Shown: positions 26,704 to 33,923 of the stretch, in pieces
How positions within the stretch are numbered: position 1 is the first letter of the stretch
Layout of the letters: every line of letters starts with the position of its first letter
Origin: Nitrospirota bacterium
Lineage (GTDB): Bacteria > Nitrospirota > Thermodesulfovibrionia > Thermodesulfovibrionales > JdFR-85
DNA length: 47,343 bases
Assembly (NCBI GenBank): GCA_035873375.1
Contig: JAYWMQ010000029.1
Span: 1-47,343, forward strand
Direction of reading: 5' to 3'
The notes under the pieces: model-generated
What the model was told of the DNA's origin: nothing
What the model saw: the letters and a program-made list of their open reading frames with translations, nothing else
The model's database searches: none
Made by a program: the position numbers and the translations under genes

Positions 26704-26982
26704 CTATCTAATATAGTTTTCATGAGGCCTGACTCTTTCTACAGTAACTACAGTAGAACCATCAACTACAAACCTCCAGCCTTTTGCTACCCGGTATTCG
26801 GTTTCTCCATGCAATATCTGTCTTACAAATATGTTCCAACGGGTAGATCTGCGGTCAGGTTTTTCCGGCTTTGCTTCCCTGAAAGTCTTTTCCAGCTCCT
26901 CGATGCTGTCGTCAACCCCCAGACATGCGGCTAATCTTCCCCATTGTGTTACTGCATGACGTGCGAATCGGTATTGCAACAT
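26704..26982 (-). CDS. Hypothetical protein, 92 aa
   Basis: The open frame continues to 27204, but that upstream part would overlap the divergent gene and its promoter. AAAAAAAGGAG lies five bases before ATG 26982 (MLQYRFARHAV), so this is the start. The product has an N-terminal helix with basic residues, a Lys/Pro/Asp-rich middle (REAKPEKPDRRSTRWN) and a beta-rich C-terminus (RFVVDGSTVVTVERVRP). It resembles small toxin-like or phage house-keeping proteins only in size. The family is unknown. It is the first gene of the leftward helicase transcript, back to back with a rightward gene. Confidence 0.7.
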   Translation of the reverse strand: MLQYRFARHAVTQWGRLAACLGVDDSIEELEKTFREAKPEKPDRRSTRWNIFVRQILHGETEYRVAKGWRFVVDGSTVVTVERVRPHENYIR

Positions 26983-27009
26983 CAAACTCCTTTTTTTCAA
27001 TTCATTTGT

Positions 27010-27038
27010 TTGACATTTTTTCTGTAAAATCCTTATAT
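27010..27038 (+). promoter_or_regulatory. Sigma-70-type promoter for the 27059 gene
   Basis: TTGACA at 27010-27015, a 17-base spacer, and TTATAT at 27033-27038. It is placed 20 bases before the ribosome site of the next rightward gene. The spacer end TAAAATCC recurs in the promoter candidate at 28063. Confidence 0.8.
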
Positions 27039-27058
27039 TTACAACAGGAGGGGCAACG

Positions 27059-27295
27059 GTGATAGATGTAGAAGAAAAATTGTTAAGAATGATTTCTTTG
27101 GAGCAATTGAGTAAGGCAGTAAGGCAGGAGACTCCGGTATGTTCCCGCTGTCTTTTAACGATTGATGTAATAGATAAAGAAATACTGGCGGAATACAGGG
27201 ACATAAAGGTAGGAGGAACACGCTATACTTTAGTAGAGCCTTACTGCCCTCGATGTGGCAGACTGGTTAAAGCCAAGCACTACATAATTAATTAA
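27059..27295 (+). CDS. Small double-CxxC zinc-ribbon protein
   Basis: A 78-residue protein with a GTG start (27059) seven bases after AGGAGG, driven by a near-consensus promoter. The middle and end carry CSRC and CPRC about 40 residues apart, a typical zinc-ribbon pairing, joined by a charged helix and the beta hairpin GGTRYTLVEP. The N-terminal 25 residues form a helix. It may be a DNA-binding regulator or an adaptor. It is one of only two rightward genes in the 27-34 kb belt, both with their own promoters. Confidence 0.75.
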   Translation: MIDVEEKLLRMISLEQLSKAVRQETPVCSRCLLTIDVIDKEILAEYRDIKVGGTRYTLVEPYCPRCGRLVKAKHYIIN

Positions 27296-27299
27296 CTTC

Positions 27300-27515
27300 T
27301 CAGACAGGAGAAGGCGTTAGCTGAGCTAACGCCTTCCTCGTTATCCTCTTGATCTCCGGAGAACTCCTGTCTGAATAATCCAGCTCTGATATCTTCTCTA
27401 ACACGAGAGCCGGGTTTGTGTTAACCAGCTCATACAGCCTTGCTCCTGGATTAGCAGGACCGATAAGACCTCTGGCCCTTGCAATAAACCTTGCTGATTT
27501 ATGTCTTTTGCACAT
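27300..27515 (-). CDS. Small basic protein, 71 aa
   Basis: The start is ATG 27515 (MCKRHKSARFIARARG), preceded by AAGGAGG and six bases. The frame extends upstream to 27602, but that part lacks a ribosome site. The product has a basic N-terminal arm and a helical end (VLEKISELDYSDRSSPEIKR) whose last codons include the 12-bp hairpin. It could bind DNA. No family is recognised. The upstream 97-residue gene is about 90 bases away on the same strand. Confidence 0.6.
   Translation of the reverse strand: MCKRHKSARFIARARGLIGPANPGARLYELVNTNPALVLEKISELDYSDRSSPEIKRITRKALAQLTPSPV
27310..27336. terminator. 12-bp perfect hairpin between convergent genes
   Basis: GAAGGCGTTAGC (27310-27321) and GCTAACGCCTTC (27325-27336) form a perfect stem with a 3-base loop. 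It follows the rightward zinc-ribbon gene and lies inside the last codons of the leftward gene. No long T tract follows on either strand, so it may end rightward transcripts only weakly. Confidence 0.5.
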
Positions 27516-27607
27516 AAGAAACCTCCTTTTTGGGATAGGATATTTTTTGAGAGAACATCTCACCGGACTTCTGTATACCAGATCCCTCGCCACAGTCCAC
27601 ACAGGTG

Positions 27608-27901
27608 TTAGATATATTCAGAGAGAATGCTCTTTAAGGCCGTCTCGATATGACTGTCGTTCAGCCCTTGATCATGTAACCAGCGATATTTCCGTCCTGT
27701 ATAAGACAGAAAACGGGGTCTTACCTTATAAGTAGGATGGTCATGATAAGCCCTGTCTAAATTGACAATGCTTAAAAGACTAAACCCTACCCTGACAATA
27801 TTGCTTTTTTGAACAGCATCCGCAACGTCAAACCCGGCCCTGGAAATCACAGTGTCAATATCCTCCTTCAATTCCTTAAACGTCTCGGGCCTGATTTTCA
27901 T
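27608..27901 (-). CDS. Hypothetical protein, 97 aa
   Basis: Unrecognised protein with ATG 27901 and a GGAGGAAACAAG ribosome site. It has an N-terminal acidic helix (ETFKELKEDIDTVI), a central beta-like part (VRVGFSLLSIV) and an aromatic C-terminal half (RKYRWLHDQGLND). It is part of the small-gene belt. No signal or membrane segment is seen. Confidence 0.65.
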   Translation of the reverse strand: MKIRPETFKELKEDIDTVISRAGFDVADAVQKSNIVRVGFSLLSIVNLDRAYHDHPTYKVRPRFLSYTGRKYRWLHDQGLNDSHIETALKSILSEYI

Positions 27902-28023
27902 CTTGTTTCCTCCTTACTTAACCTCTCGGTTATCTGATCACCAGTCGCTGCCCCAGGAGCCGCCCTCGCATGTATTTCTTTTGGTGTGTGTGGCCGATGG
28001 AACCAGCTCCGGCAGTATCCTCA

Positions 28024-28059
28024 TCCCGTTTGCACCTGTTGGATGAGAGGCAAACGGGA
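28024..28059. promoter_or_regulatory. Inverted repeat beside a promoter (candidate operator)
   Basis: TCCCGTTTGC (28024-28033) and GCAAACGGGA (28050-28059) are perfect 10-base arms separated by 16 bases, ending four bases before a TTGACA hexamer. The spacing suits a dimeric repressor or activator site controlling the rightward gene. It could also be a hairpin. Confidence 0.5.
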
Positions 28060-28062
28060 CAC

Positions 28063-28091
28063 TTGACAAAATGGTTAAAATCCTTTTAAAT
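28063..28091 (+). promoter_or_regulatory. Promoter candidate overlapping the annotated start
   Basis: TTGACA (28063-28068), 17 bases, TTAAAT (28086-28091). It shares the internal TAAAATCCTT with the promoter at 27010. If real, transcription would begin near the ATG at 28098 and give a nearly leaderless mRNA. Confidence 0.5.
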
Positions 28092-28346
28092 AAAGCAATG
28101 GCAGAACGTGAAAACATAAGGGAAAGGATCAGGAAAGTTAACCCAGGAGCTGTCCATCTAATCAGGAGAATGGACAGACAACTACTGAACGCTGGATATC
28201 GTGGAGCTATAGTTGATACTACAGAGGACATGACAGAGGATGAAGAGTGGATGGCGCTTTTTGAAGGATTCCTGAGAGAGGGGTATGCAGAAGCAGAGGC
28301 TCAAGCGAAAGCTACACAGTGGTTAGAGCTTTCCAAGAAACTTTAG
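28071..28346 (+). CDS. Small acidic helical protein
   Basis: 91 residues from ATG 28071, or 82 from ATG 28098. Neither start has a good ribosome site, and the promoter at 28063-28091 covers the first, so I favour 28098 (MAERENIRERIRK). The product is helical, with a basic front (RERIRKVNPG) and an acidic middle (DTTEDMTEDEEWM). It ends in a helix (AEAQAKATQWLELSKKL). The gene ends inside the oppositely oriented 81-residue gene (24-base tail-to-tail overlap). The family is unknown. Size and promoter suggest a regulator. Confidence 0.55.
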   Translation: MVKILLNKAMAERENIRERIRKVNPGAVHLIRRMDRQLLNAGYRGAIVDTTEDMTEDEEWMALFEGFLREGYAEAEAQAKATQWLELSKKL

Positions 28347-28568
28347 TCCCCGGTCGAACATATTGAAAACTTCCTTGATAAAGGTACTCCTTTCGGCCTG
28401 AGGAACATTGCCGAAATAAAACTCTACAGCAGTTACAAAGGTCTCTTCCACCAGCTTCTGCTCATAAGCACCATTTAGCTCCTGAGCAGCTTTGACTATC
28501 GCCTGCTTGGCAATATCCTCGTCTGACATAATAACTACGCTTGTCCTTGTTGATCTTCTATACAGCAT
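28323..28568 (-). CDS. Hypothetical helical protein, 81 aa
   Basis: The ATG at 28568 follows AAGGAGG by eight bases and is preferred to the GTG at 28577, which abuts the ribosome site. The protein has a basic N-terminus and amphipathic helices (SDEDIAKQAIVKAAQELNGAYEQKLVEETF). The 3' end overlaps the convergent rightward gene. Transcripts from both strands could form antisense pairs there. The function is unknown. Confidence 0.6.
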   Translation of the reverse strand: MLYRRSTRTSVVIMSDEDIAKQAIVKAAQELNGAYEQKLVEETFVTAVEFYFGNVPQAERSTFIKEVFNMFDRGLKFLGKL

Positions 28569-28592
28569 CAGATACACCTCCTTTTCAGTTTT

Positions 28593-28718
28593 TTAATCTT
28601 TTTCCTTCTTTACAGTACGGCCAAGCCTCTTATTCCTCTCAGCCTCCATAGCGACAAGAAAAGCCGTCCTTGCAGATACATTCAGCTGTCTCATGTTGAA
28701 ATATACACTGATGTTCAT
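28593..28718 (-). CDS. Very small protein, 41 aa
   Basis: ATG 28718, preceded by GAGGTG and four bases, opens a 41-residue frame ending in TAA at 28593. The product begins MNISVYFNMRQ and ends in a basic tail, RLGRTVKKEKD. It has one amphipathic helix (ARTAFLVAMEAERNKR). The ribosome site and its fit between neighbours on the same strand support it as a gene, with no known function. Confidence 0.5.
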   Translation of the reverse strand: MNISVYFNMRQLNVSARTAFLVAMEAERNKRLGRTVKKEKD

Positions 28719-28741
28719 AAAACACCTCTGGCAGACTGATT

Positions 28742-28760
28742 AAGCCATCAAGGATGGCTT
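28742..28760 (-). terminator. Small hairpin between two minus-strand genes
   Basis: AAGCCATC and GATGGCTT form an 8-bp stem with a 3-base loop immediately after the cysteine-rich gene at 28782. It has no real T tract. Confidence 0.4.
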
Positions 28761-28781
28761 TAAGCACATGAAGGTTAAAGG

Positions 28782-28988
28782 TTAGGCATGATATTCAACG
28801 CACTTGAGATCCCGTAGCCTGGGAAGACCTTTGTGATTGCCGCATGTATCTAAAAAAGCCTTCTCCTTGCAGCGCCTGCAGGCGGACGGACCTGAACTGC
28901 ACCCCCTCTCCCTGCACTTTCCGGCAACGCATCCGCAACTATAGCAGTAAATTTTAAGTCCGGCCTCTCTCTCTGTTCCTACTAACAT
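28782..28988 (-). CDS. Cysteine-rich small protein, 68 aa
   Basis: Eight cysteines fall between residues 15 and 49 (CYSCGC, KCRERGC, CRRC, DTCG), suggesting two zinc-binding loops, and one more near the end (LKCVEY). The ATG at 28988 is seven bases after GGAGG. The protein has a Met-Leu-Val-Gly start like the unrelated 97-residue gene at 24548. It could be a zinc-finger regulator or a metal-binding adaptor. No family is recognised. Confidence 0.65.
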   Translation of the reverse strand: MLVGTEREAGLKIYCYSCGCVAGKCRERGCSSGPSACRRCKEKAFLDTCGNHKGLPRLRDLKCVEYHA

Positions 28989-29013
28989 GTTTTTTACCTC
29001 CGTTGTTGTAAGA

Positions 29014-29040
29014 AATTAAAAATTGCCATCCAAAGGATGG
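29014..29040 (-). terminator. Terminator after the 47-aa gene
   Basis: CCATCC and GGATGG (29035-29040 with 29026-29031, loop of 3) are followed on the minus strand by CAATTTTTAATTT. It lies just past the stop of the 29058 gene. Confidence 0.6.
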
Positions 29041-29057
29041 GTGGAAAGGAAGGAACA

Positions 29058-29201
29058 TCACATTTGCAATAACCTGTAAGCCCTCTTGACAAGGTCTTCA
29101 TCTTTGGAAAGGTCACAATCCGGCCAGCCACCTCTTACTGCGCAAATGTAACAGAGACACTTAAGCTTTTCTGGCCGGACTTCATACATACGGCAGCTCA
29201 T
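29058..29201 (-). CDS. Small cysteine-containing protein, 47 aa
   Basis: I start at ATG 29201 because AAGGAGG lies seven bases before it. The longer frame to 29267 has no ribosome site and overlaps the upstream terminator. The product has CLCYIC in the middle and a further C (WPDCDL), perhaps one metal site. The C-terminus is a helix (DEDLVKRAYRLLQM). It belongs to the small-gene belt and the function is unknown. Confidence 0.55.
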   Translation of the reverse strand: MSCRMYEVRPEKLKCLCYICAVRGGWPDCDLSKDEDLVKRAYRLLQM

Positions 29202-29217
29202 AAAAAAACCTCCTTTT

Positions 29218-29248
29218 TGAAAAAAATCCCTTACAAGGGACTTTTTTA
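29218..29248 (-). terminator. Terminator after the 99-aa gene
   Basis: TCCCTT/AAGGGA with a 2-base loop, flanked by A and T runs on both sides. On the minus strand the T run of seven follows the stem, so it can act in both directions. Confidence 0.75.
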
Positions 29249-29283
29249 TAAGCAAGGATTGAAACAATTGAGTCTCCCATGAA

Positions 29284-29583
29284 CTACTCCTTTAATTTGC
29301 TCAACGCATCCCGGAGAGCATCAAAAAGACTACCCGTCCCAGCATATTCTTCAGCCTGCCTTAAAACATCCTCACAGGCCTTGATCAAATTCTCTATAGC
29401 TCCACTATTCAGCGCTTCAGTGCTGATACCAACGCAAGCATTAACACAGGCAACGATACGACGAACATTGGCTTCCTGCCTTTTCAGGTCAAACGGGGAT
29501 GCCATAATAGCAATCTTCTTCCCGTCTGCCCCCAGGATGGTAATGCTCTCATTTCTCCACGGCTCAGGTGAATGTTTAAACAT
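29284..29583 (-). CDS. Phage-type conserved small protein, 99 aa
   Basis: The sequence follows a layout common in small phage proteins: an N-terminal HSPEPWR, then ITILGADGKKIAI, then EANVRRIVACVNACVGI and a helical end (LLIKACEDVLRQAEEY-like). ATG 29583 lies after GCGGGAGAT. I recognise the layout from many phage genomes but know no established activity. Its presence supports a phage or plasmid nature for this belt. It ends 17 bases before the terminator-flanked 47-residue gene's upstream extension. Confidence 0.7.
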   Translation of the reverse strand: MFKHSPEPWRNESITILGADGKKIAIMASPFDLKRQEANVRRIVACVNACVGISTEALNSGAIENLIKACEDVLRQAEEYAGTGSLFDALRDALSKLKE

Positions 29584-29648
29584 ATCTCCCGCCTTTTTTC
29601 GGATATTTAATATTGGTACCTGTCTGAGTGGTGGTGGAAAAGAAACTC

Positions 29649-29777
29649 TCAGGAACGACAGCAGCCTCGGTTACCATCACAGTCATGGCATGGAGCAGCA
29701 ACATCCGGATCTTCTTTTCCGTAGATGGCTGAAAAGTTTGCTGCAGGCAGGTCTTCAGGCAAATCTTCTCCTTTCAT
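29649..29777 (-). CDS. Tiny Cys-rich acidic protein, 42 aa
   Basis: ATG 29777, six bases after GGAGG, opens a 42-residue frame. It is acidic at the start (MKGEDLPEDLPAAN) and ends CHDCDGNRGCCRS, four cysteines in eleven residues. It may bind a metal. The ribosome site is good and the gene fits the spacing of its neighbours. The function is unknown. Confidence 0.5.
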   Translation of the reverse strand: MKGEDLPEDLPAANFSAIYGKEDPDVAAPCHDCDGNRGCCRS

Positions 29778-30022
29778 GTTTTACCTCCATATTGATGCTA
29801 CGAACCAACAAGACCAGGAACTTCCCGGCTCTCTAAAGGCAGAACATCCCACACATGCATGAATAAAAGGCAAACTACACAGAAGGGAGTTGTTGTAGCA
29901 GATAAGAATGGCAGGTGTTTCTGACGTGAAGAGAGGAAGGTAAGACTACGGCAGGGATAAAACTGACAAACATACTACAGGGGGGCGAGGAATGGCTTTT
30001 GCAGACAAACAGACAAACTCTA

Positions 30023-30451
30023 TTACTTGTTACGTGCGTTCCACTTATTACCGCAGGGGCATCTGCGCAAACTATTAGACACCCAGGTTGACTCTTTGCC
30101 GCAGCATGGACTCGGGTAAGCAATAAACGGTATGCGTATCCGTTGAGGCTGATAGAATCTTTTTCCATCCCATCTCATTTCCACCCTGTCAAATGTATCT
30201 TTTCCAACACTTGGAAGGGGTGGGTAGTGCTCTATCCAGGTGATGTTTTCCACGGGAATATCGGAAAGGAATTGATGATATACCATGGTGGCAAGCTGCT
30301 CAACCATGTTCGTAACTGACGTCCCCGGGTTATGATCAAGCTCCGTAAGGACCACCGTTATCTTCTCACCATATCGTTTAATTTCCAGGCCACATAGGCT
30401 ATCGCAGTTCCAGAAGTCTTTGTAACAGTAAACCGTACTGATATCCTCCAT
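30023..30451 (-). CDS. Hypothetical zinc-binding protein, 142 aa
   Basis: 142 residues, ATG 30451 with a GGAGGGAT-type site. The first two thirds are a beta-alpha fold with scattered cysteines (CYKDFWNCDSLCGLEI). The C-terminus has a likely zinc ribbon: SPCCGKESTW and RRCPCGNKW. A mostly soluble protein of unknown function, unlike any family I can name. The 190 bases between its end and the 42-residue gene contain nothing I can support. Confidence 0.65.
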   Translation of the reverse strand: MEDISTVYCYKDFWNCDSLCGLEIKRYGEKITVVLTELDHNPGTSVTNMVEQLATMVYHQFLSDIPVENITWIEHYPPLPSVGKDTFDRVEMRWDGKRFYQPQRIRIPFIAYPSPCCGKESTWVSNSLRRCPCGNKWNARNK

Positions 30452-30475
30452 ACCATCCCTCCTTTTTTAAAGAAT

Positions 30476-30889
30476 TTACTCCAGACTTACAACCTTCCAC
30501 TTGAAATTCAGGTTACTCTCTGCATATTCACACGCTTCATCATGATCATCAAACTGCATTACCATACCGGAGCGATCCGTAACTGGCTGGACATCAAGGC
30601 TATCTCCGAATCCCCAGTTGAGGATCATGTACGGTCCTGCTGCTTTTCTCCCGGTTACAGATTCCAATGCCGCCTTGATATACTCAGCACCTTCTTTGCT
30701 ATCACAATCTGCAAGACACCTGACTCCGCCCTCCGGCAGATGCCCATAGACGGACCAGAAATCTGCATCCTCTTCTTCACATATCTCCACTGCTTCCCGC
30801 TTACAAACCGCGACCATATCTTTAGGGTGTAGCGGAAGATATGCAACGGGATGGACCTCAAACGCATCAAACCGTTCCAGTGTACTCAC
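30476..30889 (-). CDS. Hypothetical protein, 137 aa
   Basis: A 137-residue acidic protein. The GTG at 30889 directly abuts the ribosome site (GAGGAG then GTG), so the true start may be the CTG a few codons later. The sequence has beta-like elements (FDAFEVHPVAYLPLHP), EGGVRCLADCDS and a C-terminal DDHDEACEYAESNLNFKWK. Small acidic proteins of this kind occur on large plasmids and phages. No function is assigned. Confidence 0.6.
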   Translation of the reverse strand: MSTLERFDAFEVHPVAYLPLHPKDMVAVCKREAVEICEEEDADFWSVYGHLPEGGVRCLADCDSKEGAEYIKAALESVTGRKAAGPYMILNWGFGDSLDVQPVTDRSGMVMQFDDHDEACEYAESNLNFKWKVVSLE

Positions 30890-30925
30890 CTCCTCTTACA
30901 TCAAATATTGTTGCATCACTCATGA

Positions 30926-31303
30926 TTACACCCAAACAAAGTGCTTTCCTCCGAGTTTGTTAATTCTGCCTATGATTTCCGATAACCTTTTACAATCATC
31001 GTTAGCTCCAGTGTACTCAGCCGCATCTCTTTCCTTGATAAGTTTCATAAGGAGATCATCGCAGCAGGGAACCATAAACTCATACTCGAAGTTGTATATC
31101 TTTTGGCCTTCATACTTCACTAAATACGGAACACCCTCGTCTTTCTTATAGCAGTTGATCCTTCCAAGCCATACATCGTTGTGCTCTTGGACAAACTCCT
31201 TAATTTCTTCACGAGTCGCTGCATTGACCCATTCTGCATCAAGCTCTGTCAGGTCCCATAAGTTTTTGATGCCACGTTTCTGCATCTCTTTGGTTAATCC
31301 CAT
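30926..31303 (-). CDS. Hypothetical protein, 125 aa
   Basis: The frame extends upstream to a GTG at 31351, but ATG 31303 has AGGGAG six bases before it and lies one base after the stop of the 59-residue gene, so it is the start. The product is helical at the front (TKEMQKRGIKNLWDLTELD) with an aromatic charged centre (NCYKKDEGVPYLVKYEGQK), and it ends NKLGGKHFVWV. No family is recognised. Confidence 0.6.
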   Translation of the reverse strand: MGLTKEMQKRGIKNLWDLTELDAEWVNAATREEIKEFVQEHNDVWLGRINCYKKDEGVPYLVKYEGQKIYNFEYEFMVPCCDDLLMKLIKERDAAEYTGANDDCKRLSEIIGRINKLGGKHFVWV

Positions 31304-31304
31304 T

Positions 31305-31484
31305 TCAAACTCCCTTTTCTTCCAACAAGTCAATTGTGAATATCTCGCCACTGTCAGTGTCTATAACTTCAAACACGACTGCTTCTGAGCCAGGATCGCG
31401 CTGAATAGACAGGGCTTCTTTAGCAGCTTCCCGGGGACTATCTGCCGCTATGTCTATTTCCCATTGAACTCTGTATTCCGGCAT
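31305..31484 (-). CDS. Small acidic protein, 59 aa
   Basis: ATG 31484, ten bases after AGGAGG, gives MPEYRVQWEIDIAADSPREA and ends in DLLEEKGV, with the TGA one base before the next gene's ATG. A beta strand, two amphipathic helices and another strand suggest a compact domain. The tight spacing with the 132- and 125-residue genes makes a single transcription unit. Proteins of this size with this layout are common in phages. Confidence 0.6.
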   Translation of the reverse strand: MPEYRVQWEIDIAADSPREAAKEALSIQRDPGSEAVVFEVIDTDSGEIFTIDLLEEKGV

Positions 31485-31487
31485 AGA

Positions 31488-31886
31488 TTAATTGCCTCCT
31501 TTCTTGTGTGTGTCTGGATAGATATTACAGATAGCCTCCGTAATCTTCACGCCACACTCTTTACACGCTACAGTTAGCCACGGCTTGTCATCAGTCCTAA
31601 ACCCGAAACATTCCTCTTCAATGGTTCCAGTTGTTACAGCATAGGCTGACTCACCATTTTTAATCTCTACGCCACAGACTGAGCAATAAACTGAAAACCT
31701 CTCATCCTCTTCTTCTGCTGCTACATTATGCTCACCTGGATAATAGGGCATAGTGTATATGCAGTCTTTGTTAGGACAGCCCCAGAATTTTCCAACCTCC
31801 TCACCTTCATATAAGGTAAGATGCGGGGTATTGCTGCATCGAGGGCATGTCCAGCCGGATACTACGTCGGGAAAATTCTTAATCAT
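31488..31886 (-). CDS. Hypothetical zinc-ribbon protein, 132 aa
   Basis: The sequence holds two Cys-rich modules. CPRC with a later CPNKDC makes a first ribbon, and CSVC with CKEC makes a second, separated by an acidic loop. ATG 31886 lies six bases after GGAGG. It is the first gene of a three-gene unit, with a 300-base untranslated region in front that contains a hairpin (31933-31953). It could be a nucleic-acid-binding adaptor. No family is known. Confidence 0.65.
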   Translation of the reverse strand: MIKNFPDVVSGWTCPRCSNTPHLTLYEGEEVGKFWGCPNKDCIYTMPYYPGEHNVAAEEEDERFSVYCSVCGVEIKNGESAYAVTTGTIEEECFGFRTDDKPWLTVACKECGVKITEAICNIYPDTHKKGGN

Positions 31887-32195
31887 TGGTTGCCTCCTCT
31901 TGTTTGAAAAGTCTTCTGAGCCTCCCCATGGATAAATCCAGGGGCCTTAAAAGTCGTTTTTGGGGTCATGTTTGGGGGTAAACAGAAGAAGGGTTCGAAA
32001 AGTTAAGGTAACGATAGTGGTGGGTGGATAGACAATAGACGTATCCATCCAATGGTTATATAAGAGGCTAAGATTGAAGGATACAGAAACGGGCAGAGAA
32101 GAGGGGTTGTAGGTGTAGGAATTAGGAGTATGGACGCTGAAGGTTCAGATAGAAGAAGAAAGCCTGTTCCACAGCCCCATATTGCAGGATTGCTT
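31887..32195. other. Intergenic leader of 309 bases
   Basis: No gene supported. On the minus strand CCCC(T)GGAT-TT-ATCCA(T)GGGG (31933-31953) forms a strong imperfect hairpin 50 bases before the ribosome site of the 132-residue gene. A 16-residue frame from inside it has no support. The remainder, from about 31960, is purine-rich with no clear promoter. Confidence 0.4.
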
Positions 32196-32714
32196 TTACT
32201 GTAACTCTACTTGGACAGAGGCGGTTTCACAGCTATCAAACAGTGCATTACAAGCCTCCATGATTAGATAAGCAGCCTTGGGTATTTGGTCCAGAAATGG
32301 AGTTATGTCCTTCTCCGGATTATAGATTGATATCGTACCGCAGGATATTTTGTTCTGGGTTGTAAATCGGCAATCAACTGATCCATTTTGTTTGCAAGCA
32401 GTAGATATGCTGCCACAATTCCGACCAAAGAAGTCCACATCTGTATCTCTTGATAATTCATCATCATTGCTTAAGTACAACTCAATGTGGTAAATATCGT
32501 CCGATGAAACACTCCAGCTAACCTTGAATACACCATCGTTCACGATAGAGTTAATAGGAACTACACCATCAGAGGCCGGGGATGTTCCTTCAACGGAATA
32601 TGAGGTTATCTTTATTGATGACGACTCTTCTCCATCGTTACCACCGTTGCCACATGCAGTCAAAAAGATAAAGCAGAGAATCAATATTACCAATATCTTA
32701 TTTATTGGCTTCAT
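32196..32714 (-). CDS. Small lipoprotein, 172 aa
   Basis: The N-terminus is a clear lipoprotein signal: a basic MKPINK, a hydrophobic helix ending in FLTACG with the lipobox cysteine at residue 21. A Ser/Glu/Gly linker follows, then a beta-rich domain with six further cysteines that probably form disulphides (FGRNCGSISTACKQ, VDCRF, ISCGT, EACNALFDSC). The ATG at 32714 follows AGGAGGGAACAC. It is probably surface-exposed or periplasmic. The function is unknown. It may be a surface-exclusion protein, but I cannot show this. Confidence 0.8.
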   Translation of the reverse strand: MKPINKILVILILCFIFLTACGNGGNDGEESSSIKITSYSVEGTSPASDGVVPINSIVNDGVFKVSWSVSSDDIYHIELYLSNDDELSRDTDVDFFGRNCGSISTACKQNGSVDCRFTTQNKISCGTISIYNPEKDITPFLDQIPKAAYLIMEACNALFDSCETASVQVELQ

Positions 32715-32768
32715 GTGTTCCCTCCTGTTTCGAGAAAATGTTCCTATATAATTAATAATACATCAACA

Positions 32769-33896
32769 CTATAATAATCTACACCATTCACCAAACACAG
32801 GATCTGTAACTCTATATGTACCGTCCTGTACTTTTTCGATCAGATCCTTGTTAAGTAAATTTTTTATCGCCCTTTGAGCGCCTCCCAGGGAGAGTTGATA
32901 CCGTTCAAGGTATTCTCTCGTATACGGGGAGGCCGTGGGTTCTTTTGCAATAGCCCTCAGAACCGCCTTATTTGTGAGTGTCAAACTGCTCCAGATACCC
33001 TCGAAATCTATGCCTTCGGTTTCCAGAAGAAGCCTGTATGCCTGCTGGAGGATTTCAGAGTCACACTGTTTTGTTGTTAAATCCCAGACAATTGATGACA
33101 ATTTCTGGACATAATAGGGATAACCTCGCACCATCTCATATATGCCTTCAGCAATTTCAGATGGACAGTTCTTGCCCGATTCTTTAAACCTGGCAACAAT
33201 ACATTTTATAAATTCATCTTCGGGTATCTCTTTTAACGCATAGGAGAATGCACTTTTATAAAAGGGCCGTTTTTTTGAAAACATGTCCTTCAGTATTCTC
33301 CTTCTGCTTCCGACAAAGAGATACGATATCTCTTTGTGGTGCTGAATGTGTGAACGCAGGATGCCCTCGATCTTTTTCGACTCCGGAAGCTCCGTTATCT
33401 CCTGGAACTCATCAAGTGCGATACACGCTTTTATCTTCTTTTCCTTGACATATTTATAAATCCCATCCATGAGGTCATCAAGAAGCAGATCAGCATCTGT
33501 AGATCTGTCCACTTTGACAGAAATCCCCACTCCGTCAGGCTTAACCTCAAACGAAGGGATAAGCCTTGTAAACATATTCAGCACTTTTCTGCCGATTGTC
33601 CTTGGATCTGCGCCCCGTCCTATCCCTTTAAATACACCAACGGAGAATCTCTCTATAAAATCCCGTTCCGAGATGACAGGAAAGAGGTCGACGTAGACAC
33701 ACAAAAACCCTTCCCGTTCGAGTACCTCAAGTGTTTTATATACGAGGGAAGATTTACCGAACCTTCTTGGCGACAATAGAACAACGTTATTACCGCCACG
33801 TGCATGCCTTAGAAGAGTCTCTAACTCCTCGCTTCTGTTACAAAAATCTTTTTTAGAAACAATCCCTAATGTAAACGGATTAGAGATAACCATCAC
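32769..33896 (-). CDS. STAND-like ATPase with C-terminal winged helix (AAA ATPase domain 2)
   Basis: 375 residues. The sequence begins NPFTLGIVSKKDFCNRSEEL, the usual opening of this AAA/STAND group. P-loop SPRRFGKSSL lies near residue 42 and Walker B ACIALDEFQEI near 158, followed by VGSRRRILKDMF (sensor 1). The last 80 residues form a winged-helix (YLERYQLSLGGAQRAIKNLLNKDLIEKV) for DNA or protein contact. Proteins of this class act as NTP-dependent switches. Two copies of an ATTCAATTYGAAT palindrome lie 28-54 bases upstream of the start, suggesting its own winged helix or another repressor controls it. Confidence 0.8.
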   Translation of the reverse strand: MMVISNPFTLGIVSKKDFCNRSEELETLLRHARGGNNVVLLSPRRFGKSSLVYKTLEVLEREGFLCVYVDLFPVISERDFIERFSVGVFKGIGRGADPRTIGRKVLNMFTRLIPSFEVKPDGVGISVKVDRSTDADLLLDDLMDGIYKYVKEKKIKACIALDEFQEITELPESKKIEGILRSHIQHHKEISYLFVGSRRRILKDMFSKKRPFYKSAFSYALKEIPEDEFIKCIVARFKESGKNCPSEIAEGIYEMVRGYPYYVQKLSSIVWDLTTKQCDSEILQQAYRLLLETEGIDFEGIWSSLTLTNKAVLRAIAKEPTASPYTREYLERYQLSLGGAQRAIKNLLNKDLIEKVQDGTYRVTDPVFGEWCRLL

Positions 33897-33923
33897 CTCC
33901 TTTTGTATTATTCATTATAAATT

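Noticed and set aside
26983-27204. Upstream extension of the 92-residue gene
   Set aside because: It would overlap the divergent gene and its near-consensus promoter. A good ribosome site supports the shorter start.
27938-28231. 97-residue leftward frame, and a 28-residue inner ORF ending WGSDW
   Set aside because: Shadow of the rightward 28071 gene and its regulatory region. The inner ORF has no ribosome site.
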